A DNA stretch of 64,000 nucleotides from Hyphomonas sp. UBA5111 (GCA_002414505.1 DHZF01000093.1:16806-80805); one strand, 5' to 3'; numbered from the stretch's first letter, positions 32,828 to 42,820 are shown. Notes: a model not told the origin generated them from the sequence alone. Numbers and translations: made by a program.

Positions 32828-34238
32828 TCTTTTCGCCGTTCAACCCCTTGCCGACGCCCACTTCCCACGCGAACCGCTCAGTGTCCCCGGCCCACCGGGC
32901 ATAGGCCACGCGCCCGTCTAGTCCGGCAGCATCCATCAGGTCACGGTACCAGTAATCTGCCCCGGCATTCAGTCTCTGCGGGTGAACACCCCAGAGCAGG
33001 CAGGCCGTGCGAAGGCGCTGGTCATCGAGTGATCCGTACAGGATCGGGGCGATGCCACGCACCCGGGCAAAGCGGGCGAGACGGTCGAACGCGCCCGTGC
33101 GCAAGGCCAGCGCTGTGGCGCCTTCGGCTTCGGCCATGCCTTGGGCGGTCTCGGCCACAACATCGATGGCCGTTTGCGCAGGCGTATCCCCGGAGAATTG
33201 CTCCAGCGACCGGCGATAGTCTTCAGCGCCTTCGGTCGCCCGGATGATGCGAGACATGATCGATACGGTTGTGGCCGGGTGGCGGCCCACAGCGGTTTCG
33301 CCTGACAACATCACCGCATCCGCTCCCTGATAGATGGCAGTGGCCACGTCGGAGGCTTCGGCGCGCGTCGGGGCTGCATTCTCGATCATGGATTCCAGCA
33401 TCTGGGTGGCCACAATGACCGGCCGTCCGAGCGCGCGGGCACACCGGACAATCCGGCGCTGGATCACGGGAACATCTTCCGGTGCGTATTCGACGCCGAG
33501 ATCCCCCCGCGCCACCATCACAGCATCGGCTGCGGCGACGATAGGTTCCAGATTCGCAATCGCCGCTGGCTTTTCGAGTTTGGCAATCAGCGGTGCGCGC
33601 CCGGCAATGATCGCCTTCACTTCTTCGATATCCTCGACCGTCTGCACGAAAGAGAGCGCGACCAGATCAACCCCGATCTCAAGCGCATAATCCAGATCGG
33701 CGCGATCCTTTTCAGTAAGGGCCCGCACTGGCAGCGCCTTGCCGCGAACCGTGAAGCCCTTCTTGTCTGTCAGCTTGCCGGGCACGTCGGCGCGCACGCT
33801 CGGACTATCACCCGCCCGCGTCACTGTGAACATCAGCTTGCCGTCATCAACGAGGATGACATCCCCTTCTTCCAGGATTTCGACAATCTCTGCGTGGGGG
33901 ACGGGAATCGTGTCTTCCGCTTCAGTCGTCTCCGCCGCAACGACGGCATATTCCTTCTGGTAGCGCAGCCGCAATTCGCCGCCAGGCAGTGAGCCCACAC
34001 GAACCTTGGGGCCTTGCAAGTCTCCCAGCGTGGCCAGCGGGCGGCCCGTTTCTTTTTCGGCTGCGCGCACAGCGTCCAGCGCATCCTTGTGTGCGCTGTG
34101 CTCTCCATGGCTGAAGTTTAGGCGGAAAACGTCTACGCCCGCATACGCCAGCGCGAGCACTTCTTTCGGCGAGCGGCTGCCCGGGCCGAGTGTTGCGACA
34201 ATTTTCGCGTTCTCACCAATCAGTCGATTTCCAGTCAT
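32814..34238 (-). CDS. pyk: Pyruvate kinase
   Basis: A 474-residue glycolytic enzyme catalysing phosphoenolpyruvate plus ADP to pyruvate plus ATP. Landmarks: AKIVATLGPGSRSPKEV at the start, VFRLNFSHGEHSAH, the active-site lysine segment LIAKLEKPAAI, MVARGDLGVEYAPEDVPVIQ and ATQMLESMIENAAPTRAEASD followed by VMLSGETAVG. Length is normal for a bacterial enzyme (about 470-480). The substrate-binding segment has LEKP in place of the commoner IENxE, a variation seen in some alphaproteobacteria. It is transcribed alone, divergent from the DUF5694 gene and overlapping the aspartic protease gene tail to tail. Confidence 0.96.
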   Translation of the reverse strand: MTGNRLIGENAKIVATLGPGSRSPKEVLALAYAGVDVFRLNFSHGEHSAHKDALDAVRAAEKETGRPLATLGDLQGPKVRVGSLPGGELRLRYQKEYAVVAAETTEAEDTIPVPHAEIVEILEEGDVILVDDGKLMFTVTRAGDSPSVRADVPGKLTDKKGFTVRGKALPVRALTEKDRADLDYALEIGVDLVALSFVQTVEDIEEVKAIIAGRAPLIAKLEKPAAIANLEPIVAAADAVMVARGDLGVEYAPEDVPVIQRRIVRCARALGRPVIVATQMLESMIENAAPTRAEASDVATAIYQGADAVMLSGETAVGRHPATTVSIMSRIIRATEGAEDYRRSLEQFSGDTPAQTAIDVVAETAQGMAEAEGATALALRTGAFDRLARFARVRGIAPILYGSLDDQRLRTACLLWGVHPQRLNAGADYWYRDLMDAAGLDGRVAYARWAGDTERFAWEVGVGKGLNGEKITGV

Positions 34239-34397
34239 TCCGCCCTCCCGATGACAAGGTTGACATACCCCTATACGAGTCCTGCGGACTATTCCAGCCG
34301 AGGAATGCCCGCACCTACCCGATACACGGAAATTTCACGCGCGTGCATCCAATCGGCCGAGTCGGCGCATCCTTTCATGAAAGAGGAGTGTTCCGAC

Positions 34398-35225
34398 ATG
34401 AAATTTCCCTTCCTGGCCCTGTTTCTGGTGGCGGCCTATGCAAGTGCCCAAACGGTTCAAGCCGAAAAGTCGGAAGACCCGATTCAAATCATGGTGCTCG
34501 GCACCCACCATTTCGACAATCCCGGCCTCGACGTGGTGAACATGGAGGCAGATGACGTGTTGGCGACGACGCGTCAGCGCGAATTGGAGGATTTGGCCAG
34601 GCGGCTCCTGGAATTTCACCCGACCGCGATCGCAATCGAGAAGCTGCGTCATACCGAGAGCGGACGCGATTCCGCGTTTGCCGACTTCACGCCTGACGAC
34701 TTGTCCAGGGATCGCAACGAGATTGTCCAGATCGGCTACCGCATCGCGCACCTAGCGGGAACCGACCGAGTCTATGCGGTGGACGAGCATGAGGGCGAGA
34801 TTGAATACTTTCCCTTCGAGCGCGTCCAGGCCTTTGCCGCGCGGACCGGACAAGAAGAAGTGCTGACCAGCATGATTGAGGACATACAGGCTGAGGCGGC
34901 AGACATGATGCGCGACCAAGCCACGACGTCCATTCCAGATATGCTCGCCCGTCAGAATTATCCCGGGACTATCCAGCAGATGCATTCAGATTTCTATTAT
35001 GGACTGCTCAGCCTGTCGGATGCGGACGACCATGCGGGCGCAGCCCTCAACTATGGCTGGTTCGCGCGCAATGCCGAAATCTTCTCCAACATCATTGAGG
35101 TTGCGGAGCCAGGCGACCGGATCATCGTTGTCTATGGATCAGGCCACAATTACTGGCTACGCCACTTCGCGTCGGAAACACCCGGCTTCAAACTCGTCGA
35201 ACCCGTTCCGTATCTAACGGACTAG
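34398..35225 (+). CDS. Secreted DUF5694 (TraB/ChaN-like) protein
   Basis: The ATG at 34398, with GAGGAG nine bases upstream, gives 275 residues; the frame stays open upstream to 34251 but without a ribosome site. Residues 1-18 ([17 protein letters not shown]) form a signal peptide. The mature protein has [13 protein letters not shown] near the start and [14 protein letters not shown] near the end, the paired Gly-x-x-His motifs of the EreA/ChaN/TraB-like superfamily, here the DUF5694 branch. Some relatives bind metals or act as hydrolases; no specific function is established. It ends inside the last bases of the convergent metH gene. Confidence 0.8.
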   Translation: MKFPFLALFLVAAYASAQTVQAEKSEDPIQIMVLGTHHFDNPGLDVVNMEADDVLATTRQRELEDLARRLLEFHPTAIAIEKLRHTESGRDSAFADFTPDDLSRDRNEIVQIGYRIAHLAGTDRVYAVDEHEGEIEYFPFERVQAFAARTGQEEVLTSMIEDIQAEAADMMRDQATTSIPDMLARQNYPGTIQQMHSDFYYGLLSLSDADDHAGAALNYGWFARNAEIFSNIIEVAEPGDRIIVVYGSGHNYWLRHFASETPGFKLVEPVPYLTD

Positions 35226-37855
35226 CTGACCGCAAACGGGTCATAGTTGAGGATTGGCGCGAGCCAGCGTTCGGCCTTGCGGGTATCCCATCCCTTGCGC
35301 CGGGCATAGTCCTCGACCTGATCCTTCTCAATCCGTCCGACGGCGAAATAAACGCTGTCAGGATGGGCGAAGTAGAGACCGGAGACACTGGCCGCCGGGG
35401 TCATCGCGAAGCTGCTGGTGAGTGACACACCGATCCGCTCCTCCGGTTCGAGCAGTCGAAACAGGGTTTCCTTTTCCGTATGTTCCGGCTGGCTTGGATA
35501 GCCTGGTGCGGGGCGGATCCCCTGATACTTTTCCTTGATCAGTTCAGCAGTGGAGAGATCCTCGTCTGGCGCATAGGCCCAGAGCTCCTTGCGAACACGC
35601 TCATGCATGTATTCAGCCATGGCCTCGGCAAACCGGTCGGCCAGCGCCTTCACCATAATAGAAGAATAATCGTCACCCTTCTTGGCGAACGTTTGGGCGA
35701 TCTCCTCAGCCTGCGGACCTGACGTCACGCAGAAGCCGCCGACCCAGTCGTCGCCTTTCGGAGCGACAAAGTCAGACATCGCGAAGTTGGCGCGGGAATT
35801 GTCTTTCACCATTTGCTGGCGCAGCGTGTGGAATACGTCACCATTGACGAGTCGAATATCATCGCCATCAGAATTAGCCCGCCAGAAGCCCACCACCGCC
35901 TTCGGTTTCAGCCACTCTTCGCCAATCAGTTGTTGCAGCATGCCTTGCGTATCATTCCACAGGCCGGTGGCCGCTTCACCGACAATCTTGTCCTCAAGGA
36001 TTTTGGGATACTGTCCCGCAAGGTCCCAGGCCGAAAAATAGGGAGTCCAGTCTATGTAGCGCGCGAGCGTAGCAAGGTCGAAATCCTCGAATGTCCGCAC
36101 ACCTTCAAATGTTGGCTGTGGCGGCGTGTAGTTTGCCCAATCCAGTTTAAGACGCGCGTCACGCGCCTGAGCGATGGGCAGACGCGGCTTGGGCGGACCG
36201 CCGGCGCGGGCTTCGCGCATCCGCTCATAGCGCGCCTTGGTCTGGGTTACGAAACCGGGTTTATCATCTTCACTGAGCAATGTGCTGACAACGCCGACTG
36301 CGCGGCTGGCATCCGACACATGTACGACTGGCGCAGTCCGAATTACCGGGTCGATCTTTACAGCCGTGTGGGCCGGGCTGGTCGTGGCGCCGCCAATCAG
36401 CAGTGGCTGTTTCATGCCGCGCCGTTCCATTTCCGATGCCACATAGACCATCTCGTCCAGACTAGGCGTGATCAATCCCGAGAGACCAATAATATCAACG
36501 CCTTCCTTTTCGGCCGTATCAAGAATGGTTTCTGCCGCCACCATGACACCAAGATCGAGGATCTCATAACCATTGCAGGCCAGCACCACGCCCACAATAT
36601 TCTTGCCGATGTCATGAACATCGCCCTTCACAGTCGCCATCAAAACTTTACCGTTCGAGACGTCCACCGTGCCGAGGCGCTGTTTTTCCTCTTCCATGTA
36701 GGGCTCAAGCCAAGCGACCGCCTGCTTCATGACACGCGCGGATTTCACCACTTGCGGCAAGAACATCTTGCCTGAGCCGAACAGGTCGCCGACGACATTC
36801 ATGCCGTCCATCAACGGGCCTTCGATGACGTGTAGCGGGCGCTCGACCGACTGGCGCGCTTCCTCGGTGTCTGCATCAATGTATTCAGTGATGCCGTGCA
36901 CGAGCGCGTATTCAAGGCGCTTTGCGACGGGCGCTTCGCGCCAGGACAGATCCTTCTCGGTCATTTTGCCCTTCTGACCCTTGAAGCCTTCTGCAATCTC
37001 GATCAGTCGCTCGGTGGCATCTGCGCGTCGATTCAGGATGACGTCTTCAACTCGCTCGCGCAGGTCCGGCTTGATATCGTCATAGATGTCGAGCTGTCCG
37101 GCATTCACGATTCCCATATCCATTCCGGCTGGAATGGCATGATAGAGAAAGACCGAATGCATGGCCCGGCGGACGGGCTCATTGCCCCGGAAGCTGAACG
37201 ACACATTCGAAAGGCCACCCGAGATGTGGCAGCCCGGACAGGTCTCGCGAATTACCCGCGTTGCCTCAATAAAGTCCACAGCGTAGTTATTGTGTTCTTC
37301 AATGCCGGTGGCGACAGCGAACACGTTCGGATCAAAGATGATATCTTCTGCCGGGAAGCCCACATCTTCCGTCAGGATACGGAAAGCGCGCTGACATATC
37401 TCGACCTTTCGGTCTTTGGTGTCGGCTTGGCCAACCTCATCAAACGCCATGACCACGACGGCCGCGCCATAAGCGAGACAGGCTCGCGCTTGCTTGCGGA
37501 ATGTCTCTTCGCCTTCCTTCATGGATATGGAATTTACGATGGCCTTGCCCTGAACGCATTTCAGGCCAGCCTCGATCACCTCCCATTTGGAGGAGTCGAT
37601 CATGACCGGAACACGGGCAATGTCCGGCTCGGCAGCAATCAGGTTCAGAAATGTCCGCATGGCTTCCGCGCCATCCAGCATGCCTTCATCCATGTTGACG
37701 TCGATCACCTGCGCACCGCTCTCGACCTGCTGGCGCGCAACCTCAACCGCGTCCGCATAGCGGCCTTCGGTGATCATTTTCCGGAAACGCGCGGATCCGG
37801 TCACATTGGTACGTTCACCAACGTTTACAAAAGATTGGGAAGCTGAAACTGTCAT
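35222..37855 (-). CDS. metH: Cobalamin-dependent methionine synthase, folate/B12/activation half
   Basis: An 877-residue protein with modules 2-4 of MetH: pterin-binding domain ([19 protein letters not shown] at the start), cap plus B12 domain ([15 protein letters not shown], with the Asp-x-His-x-x-Gly cobalt ligand motif, about residue 410) and the AdoMet reactivation domain ([16 protein letters not shown] and [20 protein letters not shown] near the end). It transfers methyl from methyltetrahydrofolate through cob(I)alamin to homocysteine held by the separate N-terminal module at 38277-39350. The two proteins sum to about 1234 residues, the usual length of one-piece MetH. Its ATG overlaps the TGA of the intervening GGCT-like gene. 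No B12 riboswitch was seen ahead of the operon. Confidence 0.95.
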   Translation of the reverse strand: MTVSASQSFVNVGERTNVTGSARFRKMITEGRYADAVEVARQQVESGAQVIDVNMDEGMLDGAEAMRTFLNLIAAEPDIARVPVMIDSSKWEVIEAGLKCVQGKAIVNSISMKEGEETFRKQARACLAYGAAVVVMAFDEVGQADTKDRKVEICQRAFRILTEDVGFPAEDIIFDPNVFAVATGIEEHNNYAVDFIEATRVIRETCPGCHISGGLSNVSFSFRGNEPVRRAMHSVFLYHAIPAGMDMGIVNAGQLDIYDDIKPDLRERVEDVILNRRADATERLIEIAEGFKGQKGKMTEKDLSWREAPVAKRLEYALVHGITEYIDADTEEARQSVERPLHVIEGPLMDGMNVVGDLFGSGKMFLPQVVKSARVMKQAVAWLEPYMEEEKQRLGTVDVSNGKVLMATVKGDVHDIGKNIVGVVLACNGYEILDLGVMVAAETILDTAEKEGVDIIGLSGLITPSLDEMVYVASEMERRGMKQPLLIGGATTSPAHTAVKIDPVIRTAPVVHVSDASRAVGVVSTLLSEDDKPGFVTQTKARYERMREARAGGPPKPRLPIAQARDARLKLDWANYTPPQPTFEGVRTFEDFDLATLARYIDWTPYFSAWDLAGQYPKILEDKIVGEAATGLWNDTQGMLQQLIGEEWLKPKAVVGFWRANSDGDDIRLVNGDVFHTLRQQMVKDNSRANFAMSDFVAPKGDDWVGGFCVTSGPQAEEIAQTFAKKGDDYSSIMVKALADRFAEAMAEYMHERVRKELWAYAPDEDLSTAELIKEKYQGIRPAPGYPSQPEHTEKETLFRLLEPEERIGVSLTSSFAMTPAASVSGLYFAHPDSVYFAVGRIEKDQVEDYARRKGWDTRKAERWLAPILNYDPFAVS

Positions 37856-38280
37856 TTTCTCGTTTTCCCGGCCTCAAGCGGCCAGTTGCCATCGGCCACA
37901 GGCGGATATCCGTCTGCAGGCCGGTTGTACCAATATATCCAGGCGGTTTCGCCCGACTCGGCCCCGGTGTCATCCATCAGGGGAATTTGCTTGCGGAGGT
38001 ATAGGCTGGTTGCCGGGTCCTCCGTGACGTCCTCGAAGGTATCCATTGTCGGCAGGATGGTCGTGTCGCTGAGTTTCCAGCGGATACCATGGCAAAGCTG
38101 GTTACCCTCTACGACCCCGGGGAAGCCCCCAAGGTCGACCATGTGCGCGCGGAACCGGCAAGGCGCGCCGAAAGTACCCGCGCTGTCCAGTGGCAGATCT
38201 GCCGGTTGCCCGGCAGCGCCCTGTTTCAGCAGACCATAAAAGACGAAGAGATCACCGACCTCGACGGACTTGCCTGTCAC
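37852..38280 (-). CDS. Gamma-glutamylcyclotransferase/AIG2-fold protein in the methionine operon
   Basis: A 142-residue protein starting at GTG overlapping the stop of the metH homocysteine module. It fits the GGCT/AIG2-like fold: [15 protein letters not shown] at the start (the Y-G-x-L loop), [26 protein letters not shown] with the acidic residue in the position of the catalytic glutamate, YLRKQIPLM and ETAWIYWYN. GGCTs release 5-oxoproline from gamma-glutamyl amino acids or glutathione. Its insertion between two halves of a split methionine synthase, with 4-bp overlaps on both sides, is unusual. It could link thiol turnover to methionine synthesis or act structurally; function is unproven. 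Confidence 0.75.
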   Translation of the reverse strand: MTGKSVEVGDLFVFYGLLKQGAAGQPADLPLDSAGTFGAPCRFRAHMVDLGGFPGVVEGNQLCHGIRWKLSDTTILPTMDTFEDVTEDPATSLYLRKQIPLMDDTGAESGETAWIYWYNRPADGYPPVADGNWPLEAGKTRK

Positions 38281-39350
38281 GAAGTCACCTCGAACGGCTC
38301 GAGCCCGGACAGACGCATCGTATGCTTGCTTGGCGCAGGATTGCGGGGCTTCACGCCTTCAACGGCTTTTGCGATGGCTGCGATATGCTCGGGCGTCGTG
38401 CCACAGCAACCGCCAAGGATATTGACGAGACCATCCTTTGCCCAGCCACCGACCGAGTTGGACGTCTCTTCCGGTTGCTCGTCATATTGGCCCATCTCAT
38501 TCGGCAGGCCGGCATTCGGGTATGCGGCAACCAGCGTATCGGCTACGCGCGACAGGGCCGCGATATGCGGGCGCATCAGGTCTGCGCCAAGCGCGCAATT
38601 GAACCCGATCGCAAATGGCTTCGCGTGCCGGACAGAATTCCAGAACGCCTCGACCGTCTGGCCGGACAATGTGCGTCCCGACCGATCGGTAATTGTACCG
38701 GAAATCCAGATTGGCAGCTTGTACATGCCCTCTTCTTCGAGATCCATGATCGCCTTGATGGCGGCCTTGCAGTTCAGCGTGTCCGTGATTGTCTCGATCA
38801 GGTAGAGATCGACCCCGCCCTCATTCAGCGCACGGATTTGCTGGCGATAGGCTTCATAGACCTCATCAAAGGTCACAGACCGCGCGCCCGGATCGTTCAC
38901 ATCCGACGACATGGACAACATCTTGTTGAGGGGGCCGATGGAGCCGGCAAGAAACCGCGGCTTGTCCGGCGTCTTTGCCGTCCACGCGTCTGCTGCGGCC
39001 CGCCCAAGTTTCGCGCCCTCAAAATTGATGTCCCAGACCGATTGCGGGTCCAGCTTGTAGTCATCCTGCGCGATGATCGTCGCGCTGAAGGTGTTCGTCT
39101 CGGAAATGTCCGCGCCGGCGCCGTAATAGGCATTGTGAAGGTCGGTCACGATATCCGGCCGCGTCAGGCAGAGAATGTCGTTATTGCCCTTCATCTGGCC
39201 GGGATAGGCAGACTCGCTGAAGCGATCTCCGCGATAGTCAGCCTCTTCCAGCCCCCGGCGCTGGATCATCACGCCCCACGAGCCGTCGAGAATGAGGATA
39301 CGCTCTTTCGCTGCCGCTTTCAGGGCATTGATGCGATCTTGTCGGGTCAT
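38277..39350 (-). CDS. metH: Methionine synthase, homocysteine-binding (Hcy) module as a separate protein
   Basis: A 357-residue homocysteine S-methyltransferase domain. The zinc-binding cysteines are present in GFNCALGADLM (about residue 237) and LGGCCGTTPEHI (about 325), the two sites of the family, and the start ILDGSWGVMIQRRGLEEADY matches MetH module 1. It lacks pterin, B12 and reactivation modules, which are encoded by a separate gene two positions downstream. It starts 3 bp after metF and overlaps the GGCT-like gene by four bases. A split MetH is known in several bacteria. The alternative, a stand-alone betaine- or S-methylmethionine-homocysteine methyltransferase, is less likely in this operon. 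Confidence 0.92.
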   Translation of the reverse strand: MTRQDRINALKAAAKERILILDGSWGVMIQRRGLEEADYRGDRFSESAYPGQMKGNNDILCLTRPDIVTDLHNAYYGAGADISETNTFSATIIAQDDYKLDPQSVWDINFEGAKLGRAAADAWTAKTPDKPRFLAGSIGPLNKMLSMSSDVNDPGARSVTFDEVYEAYRQQIRALNEGGVDLYLIETITDTLNCKAAIKAIMDLEEEGMYKLPIWISGTITDRSGRTLSGQTVEAFWNSVRHAKPFAIGFNCALGADLMRPHIAALSRVADTLVAAYPNAGLPNEMGQYDEQPEETSNSVGGWAKDGLVNILGGCCGTTPEHIAAIAKAVEGVKPRNPAPSKHTMRLSGLEPFEVTS

Positions 39351-39353
39351 GGC

Positions 39354-40262
39354 TCAGGCTGCCTCTGCCGGATTGGGTTTCAGGCCGAGCAGGCGACATG
39401 TCGACAATGCCAGCCCTGCCCGGTTCAGCGTGTAGAAATGGAAGTCAGACACGCCCTCATCGGACAGTTTCCGACACAGGTCTGCGGCAACATTGGCCGT
39501 CACCAGTTCGCGCGTCTCATTATCCTCATCAAGCCCTTCATAGAGCTCGTGCAACCAATTGGGCAGCGAGGCTCCACAGAGTGTCGAGATACGCTTCAGC
39601 CCGTTGAAATTGGGTTGCAACATGATGCCTGGCACGATGGGCATGGTCACGCCTCCTGCCCGCGCCTTTTCGAGAAAGTTTAAATAGATTTCCGGCTCGA
39701 AAAAGAATTGCGTGATCGCCCGGTCGGCGCCGGCATCCTGCTTGGCTTTGAGAAATGCGATCTCGGCGTCCCAGCCCCGACTTTCCGGATGGAGCTCCGG
39801 ATAGCAGGAAACGGAAATCTCGAAACACCGGCCAAGCTCCGGGCGATGCTCGCGAATGCCTTCGATCAGATCGATGGAATCGCGGAAACCGCCAGGATGC
39901 TGCTCAAACACTTCCCCCATGCCGGTCGGAGGATCGCCTCGCAGCGCCACGATGTGCTTCACGCCCGCCTGCAAGTAATCCTCGGCAACCGACAACACCT
40001 CGTCCTTGGTCGCACCAACACAAGTCAAATGCCCTGCGGGCCGCAAATGTGTCTGCTGGGCGATACGCCTGACCGTGTCATGGGTTCTTTCCCGGGTGGA
40101 GCCCCCGGCGCCATAGGTAACAGACACGAAGTTCGGCGCCATCGGTTCAAGACGCTCGACGGTTTCCCAGAGCCGGGTGGCCATCGCCTCGGATTTCGGC
40201 GGGAAAAATTCAAACGAAACAGACGGCACACCGGCCTGACGGGGGGATGAGAGCGGGCTCAT
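39354..40262 (-). CDS. metF: Methylenetetrahydrofolate reductase
   Basis: A 302-residue TIM-barrel flavoenzyme reducing 5,10-methylene- to 5-methyltetrahydrofolate, the methyl donor for MetH. Landmarks: VSFEFFPPKSEAMATRLWE, FVSVTYGAGGSTRERT, HLTCVGATKDEVLSVAEDYL and IVALRGDPPTG. Length is typical of bacterial MetF (about 290-305). Its ATG overlaps the TGA of the ArsR-methyltransferase gene, so it is second in the methionine operon, immediately upstream of the homocysteine module of metH. Confidence 0.96.
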   Translation of the reverse strand: MSPLSSPRQAGVPSVSFEFFPPKSEAMATRLWETVERLEPMAPNFVSVTYGAGGSTRERTHDTVRRIAQQTHLRPAGHLTCVGATKDEVLSVAEDYLQAGVKHIVALRGDPPTGMGEVFEQHPGGFRDSIDLIEGIREHRPELGRCFEISVSCYPELHPESRGWDAEIAFLKAKQDAGADRAITQFFFEPEIYLNFLEKARAGGVTMPIVPGIMLQPNFNGLKRISTLCGASLPNWLHELYEGLDEDNETRELVTANVAADLCRKLSDEGVSDFHFYTLNRAGLALSTCRLLGLKPNPAEAA

Positions 40263-41236
40263 ACGACATTCTCCAGGGATTTGGCAGGCTTGACTGCCTT
40301 CCAGATATTTACGGTGAGGCCGTCCTGAGCGCCTTCGGGCGGCGCGAAGGATCGTGGCTCCAGAAGGTCCAGTCCAACGTCGGACGCCCAGGCTTTCATG
40401 GCGTCGTGCGACATGCCCAATCGGTGATGGCCATGCTCAGCGCGAAGAAATTCCAAATTGTGCGGCGCGAAATCCACTATCAGCAGCTGGCCGCCCGGCT
40501 TCAGGACACGGCTCGCCTCAGCGATCGCCCGGTTGGGGGCATCCATGTAATGAAGGACCTGATGGATGATCACGACATCAGCGCAATCATTGTCGAACGG
40601 CACCGCCGTCACATTGCCCTGCCGGACGCGCGCGCTGTGCACGCCTTGCTGTTCAAGGTTCGACCGCGCAACCGTCAGCATGTGGTGGCTGAGATCGATT
40701 CCCTCGGCCTCTGCCGCCATGGGCGCAAAGAGGCTCAACATGCGACCCGTCCCGGTGCCGAAATCGAGCACACGGTCAAACGGGCCTATTCCTGCCAACT
40801 CCAGAAGCGCGCTTTCGATCAAATCATTGGGATAATGTAGAGAGCGCAGCCGATCCCAGGTGCCGGCAATATTTGAAAAATAGGCCTCAGCGGATTCGGC
40901 CCGCGCGGCGCTTACTTCATCCAGCCGCTCAGCATCGCGGGCAAAATCCGGCTCAGTGCTGTCCAGTTGCGCGAACAGCGAGTCGAGGAAAGCCTTGCCG
41001 GGCGTCGCCGTCGATGCGCGATAGAAAACAAACGACCCCTCCGGCAGGCGCTCCACCAAGCCTGCTGCCGTCAGGGCCTTGAGATGGTGTGACAGACGGG
41101 GCTGGGATTGTTCCAGAACCTGTACCAGCTCTCCCACCGACAAATCCCGTTGCCGCAACAGAGCCAGCACTCTCAGGCGCGTGGGCTCTCCCGCCGCGCG
41201 GAGGCATTCGATCATGGATGAAAGCTGCAAGGTCAC
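40259..41236 (-). CDS. ArsR-family regulator fused to a class I methyltransferase (SahR-like)
   Basis: A 325-residue two-domain protein. Residues about 8-85 are a winged helix of the ArsR type (TRLRVLALL, then VLEQSQPRLSHHLKALTAAG as recognition helix region, then RLPEGSFVFYR). Residues about 140-310 are a Rossmann methyltransferase with VLDFGTGTGRMLSLF (AdoMet motif I) and HQVLHYMDAPNRAIAEASRV. ArsR-methyltransferase fusions heading metF/metH operons match SahR-type regulators that sense S-adenosylhomocysteine and repress methionine-cycle genes (family knowledge; ligand here is inferred). GTG at 41236 or ATG at 41215 may be the start. A palindrome six bases upstream is a likely operator. Confidence 0.85.
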   Translation of the reverse strand: MTLQLSSMIECLRAAGEPTRLRVLALLRQRDLSVGELVQVLEQSQPRLSHHLKALTAAGLVERLPEGSFVFYRASTATPGKAFLDSLFAQLDSTEPDFARDAERLDEVSAARAESAEAYFSNIAGTWDRLRSLHYPNDLIESALLELAGIGPFDRVLDFGTGTGRMLSLFAPMAAEAEGIDLSHHMLTVARSNLEQQGVHSARVRQGNVTAVPFDNDCADVVIIHQVLHYMDAPNRAIAEASRVLKPGGQLLIVDFAPHNLEFLRAEHGHHRLGMSHDAMKAWASDVGLDLLEPRSFAPPEGAQDGLTVNIWKAVKPAKSLENVV

Positions 41237-41241
41237 TTAAT

Positions 41242-41263
41242 CATATAAACATCAATTTATATG
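41242..41263. promoter_or_regulatory. Palindromic operator candidate for the methionine operon
   Basis: CATATAAA and TTTATATG, perfectly complementary eight-base arms, flank the six-base spacer CATCAA, six bases upstream of the GTG start of the ArsR-methyltransferase gene. A 22-bp symmetrical AT-rich site at the head of an autoregulated operon fits dimeric ArsR binding. The regulator-site pairing is inferred. Confidence 0.6.
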
Positions 41264-41379
41264 TTTTTGCAATACAGCTTTACAGAAATATCACCTATGT
41301 ATGTTTGGGGTAAGATTGAGAGTTGAAGCACTTTCGCTTAACCACCATCTACCGGTCTCCACAACGGGGTTATCAACAC

Positions 41380-42135
41380 ATGACACAGCGAATCTTTGCT
41401 GCGGTTCTCGCCATGGGGCTAGGAGCCTGTGCATCCACACAGAACGCCGAACCGGGCACGATTCACGACCCCTATGAAGGCTTCAACCGACAGATGTTCG
41501 CGTTCAATACGGGTGTAGACAAATATGCCTTAGGGCCTGCTGCGAACGTCTATGAGACAGTCACTCCCGAATTCGGACGTGATCGCGTGGGAGATTTTCT
41601 TCATAATCTGAAGTCTCCAGTCATTTTCGTGAACGACGTGTTGCAAGGCGAGGGTGACCGTGCGGGCGACACATTTGCCCGCTTCCTTGTTAACACGACA
41701 GTCGGCGTCGCCGGCCTGTGGGATGTGGCCGGATACAATGGCCTTGAGAAACACGCTGAAGATTTCGGCCAGACCCTCGCCGTTTGGGGCGTGGACAGTG
41801 GCCCGTTTCTCGTTCTGCCCCTTGTGGGCCCTACCACACCGCGTGACCTGTTCGGAGCAGGCATCGACCGCGCGCTGGATCCGCTCACATGGACCGAATT
41901 CGACAACAATCCGGACCTCGACGATCATATTACGATCGGCCGCAGTGTTCTTGGGGGCCTGAATGCCCGGGTCGCGCTGGATGATGAAATCAAACAGCTG
42001 AACGCGCAGCCCGAACCATATATTGCCTTGCGCCGGATTTATTCATCCCAGCGTCAGGCCGAAATCCGTAATGGTCGCATAAATGAGGAAGAAGCGTACG
42101 ACGATCTCCCTGATTTTGACGAATTTGAAGAATAG
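41380..42135 (+). CDS. mlaA: MlaA/VacJ outer-membrane lipoprotein
   Basis: The ATG at 41380 gives a 251-residue lipoprotein: signal RIFAAVLAMGLGACAS with a lipobox ending at the cysteine (LGAC, about residue 16). The mature protein has DPYEGFNRQMFAFNTGVDKY and NTTVGVAGLWDVA and PTTPRDLFGAGIDRALDPLTW, the usual VacJ signatures. MlaA sits in the outer membrane and removes mislocalised phospholipid from the outer leaflet, passing it to MlaC. The mlaC-like gene follows within 35 bp. Other Mla components (MlaB, D, E, F) are not in the window. Confidence 0.93.
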   Translation: MTQRIFAAVLAMGLGACASTQNAEPGTIHDPYEGFNRQMFAFNTGVDKYALGPAANVYETVTPEFGRDRVGDFLHNLKSPVIFVNDVLQGEGDRAGDTFARFLVNTTVGVAGLWDVAGYNGLEKHAEDFGQTLAVWGVDSGPFLVLPLVGPTTPRDLFGAGIDRALDPLTWTEFDNNPDLDDHITIGRSVLGGLNARVALDDEIKQLNAQPEPYIALRRIYSSQRQAEIRNGRINEEEAYDDLPDFDEFEE

Positions 42136-42169
42136 GTCCGGGGGCGTGACCACCAACAGGAGCGAAAAT

Positions 42170-42799
42170 GTGAAACGCCAATACCGACATTTAGCAATTG
42201 CCGGTGCCGCAATGCTGATGATTGCCCCAAGCACCTTCGCAGACGTGAAGACGGAAGCCTATGTTCAGGAAAATGCCAGTGAAGTTCTGGCATCCCTGAA
42301 TGATCCTTCCCTGGATGCAGAAGAGCGTACCGAAAAATTCAATACTTATATGGACGAGTTCACCGACATGACGGCGGTGTCGAACTTTGCCATCGGCAAA
42401 TATGCCCGCCGGTTTACGGAAGATGAGCTTACCCGGTACCGGAAGGTGTTCCGGGAATATGCCCTTGCCGTTTATGAAAACGAACTCGACGCGTATCGCG
42501 GCGAAGCAGTCATCGTGAAGGATTCGGTCGACCGGTCGGCCACGGATTCCATCGTGAATACGGTCATCAAGCGCCAGGATGGCAAGGACATGGATGTTCG
42601 CTGGCGCGTCCTGACCCGCGACGGCAAATACCAGGTTGTGGACGTCGCGCTCAATTTGGATGGAAATCTGATCTGGCTCGCAATTGAGCAACGCGCACAA
42701 TTTCTGGCTCTGCTCGACCGCTCGAACGGGTCAGCCGAAGCGCTGATCGACAAGATCGAAAGCATGAAGCGGAATCTGGAAGCGGAAAAGCGCACCTAA
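42170..42799 (+). CDS. mlaC: MlaC-type periplasmic phospholipid-binding protein
   Basis: The GTG at 42170, behind AGGAG at a spacing of about seven, gives 209 residues; an earlier in-frame GTG at 42146 lies before this ribosome site. Residues 1-22 are a signal peptide (AIAGAAMLMIAPSTFA). The mature part has LTRYRKVFREYALAVYENEL and DVRWRVLTRDGKYQVVDVAL, the helical and beta elements that form the lipid cavity in MlaC/Ttg2D. It would shuttle phospholipid between MlaA and the inner-membrane MlaFEDB complex. A strong terminator follows. Confidence 0.92.
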   Translation: MKRQYRHLAIAGAAMLMIAPSTFADVKTEAYVQENASEVLASLNDPSLDAEERTEKFNTYMDEFTDMTAVSNFAIGKYARRFTEDELTRYRKVFREYALAVYENELDAYRGEAVIVKDSVDRSATDSIVNTVIKRQDGKDMDVRWRVLTRDGKYQVVDVALNLDGNLIWLAIEQRAQFLALLDRSNGSAEALIDKIESMKRNLEAEKRT

Positions 42800-42820
42800 G
42801 CCGCCCCTCTATATGAAACC

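Noticed and set aside
38190-39683. A 497-codon plus-strand open frame
   Set aside because: It is antisense to the metH homocysteine module and metF, whose products are unmistakable.
41237-41379. SAM riboswitch ahead of the methionine operon
   Set aside because: Only about 140 bp is present and the conspicuous element is a protein-type palindrome rather than a riboswitch core.
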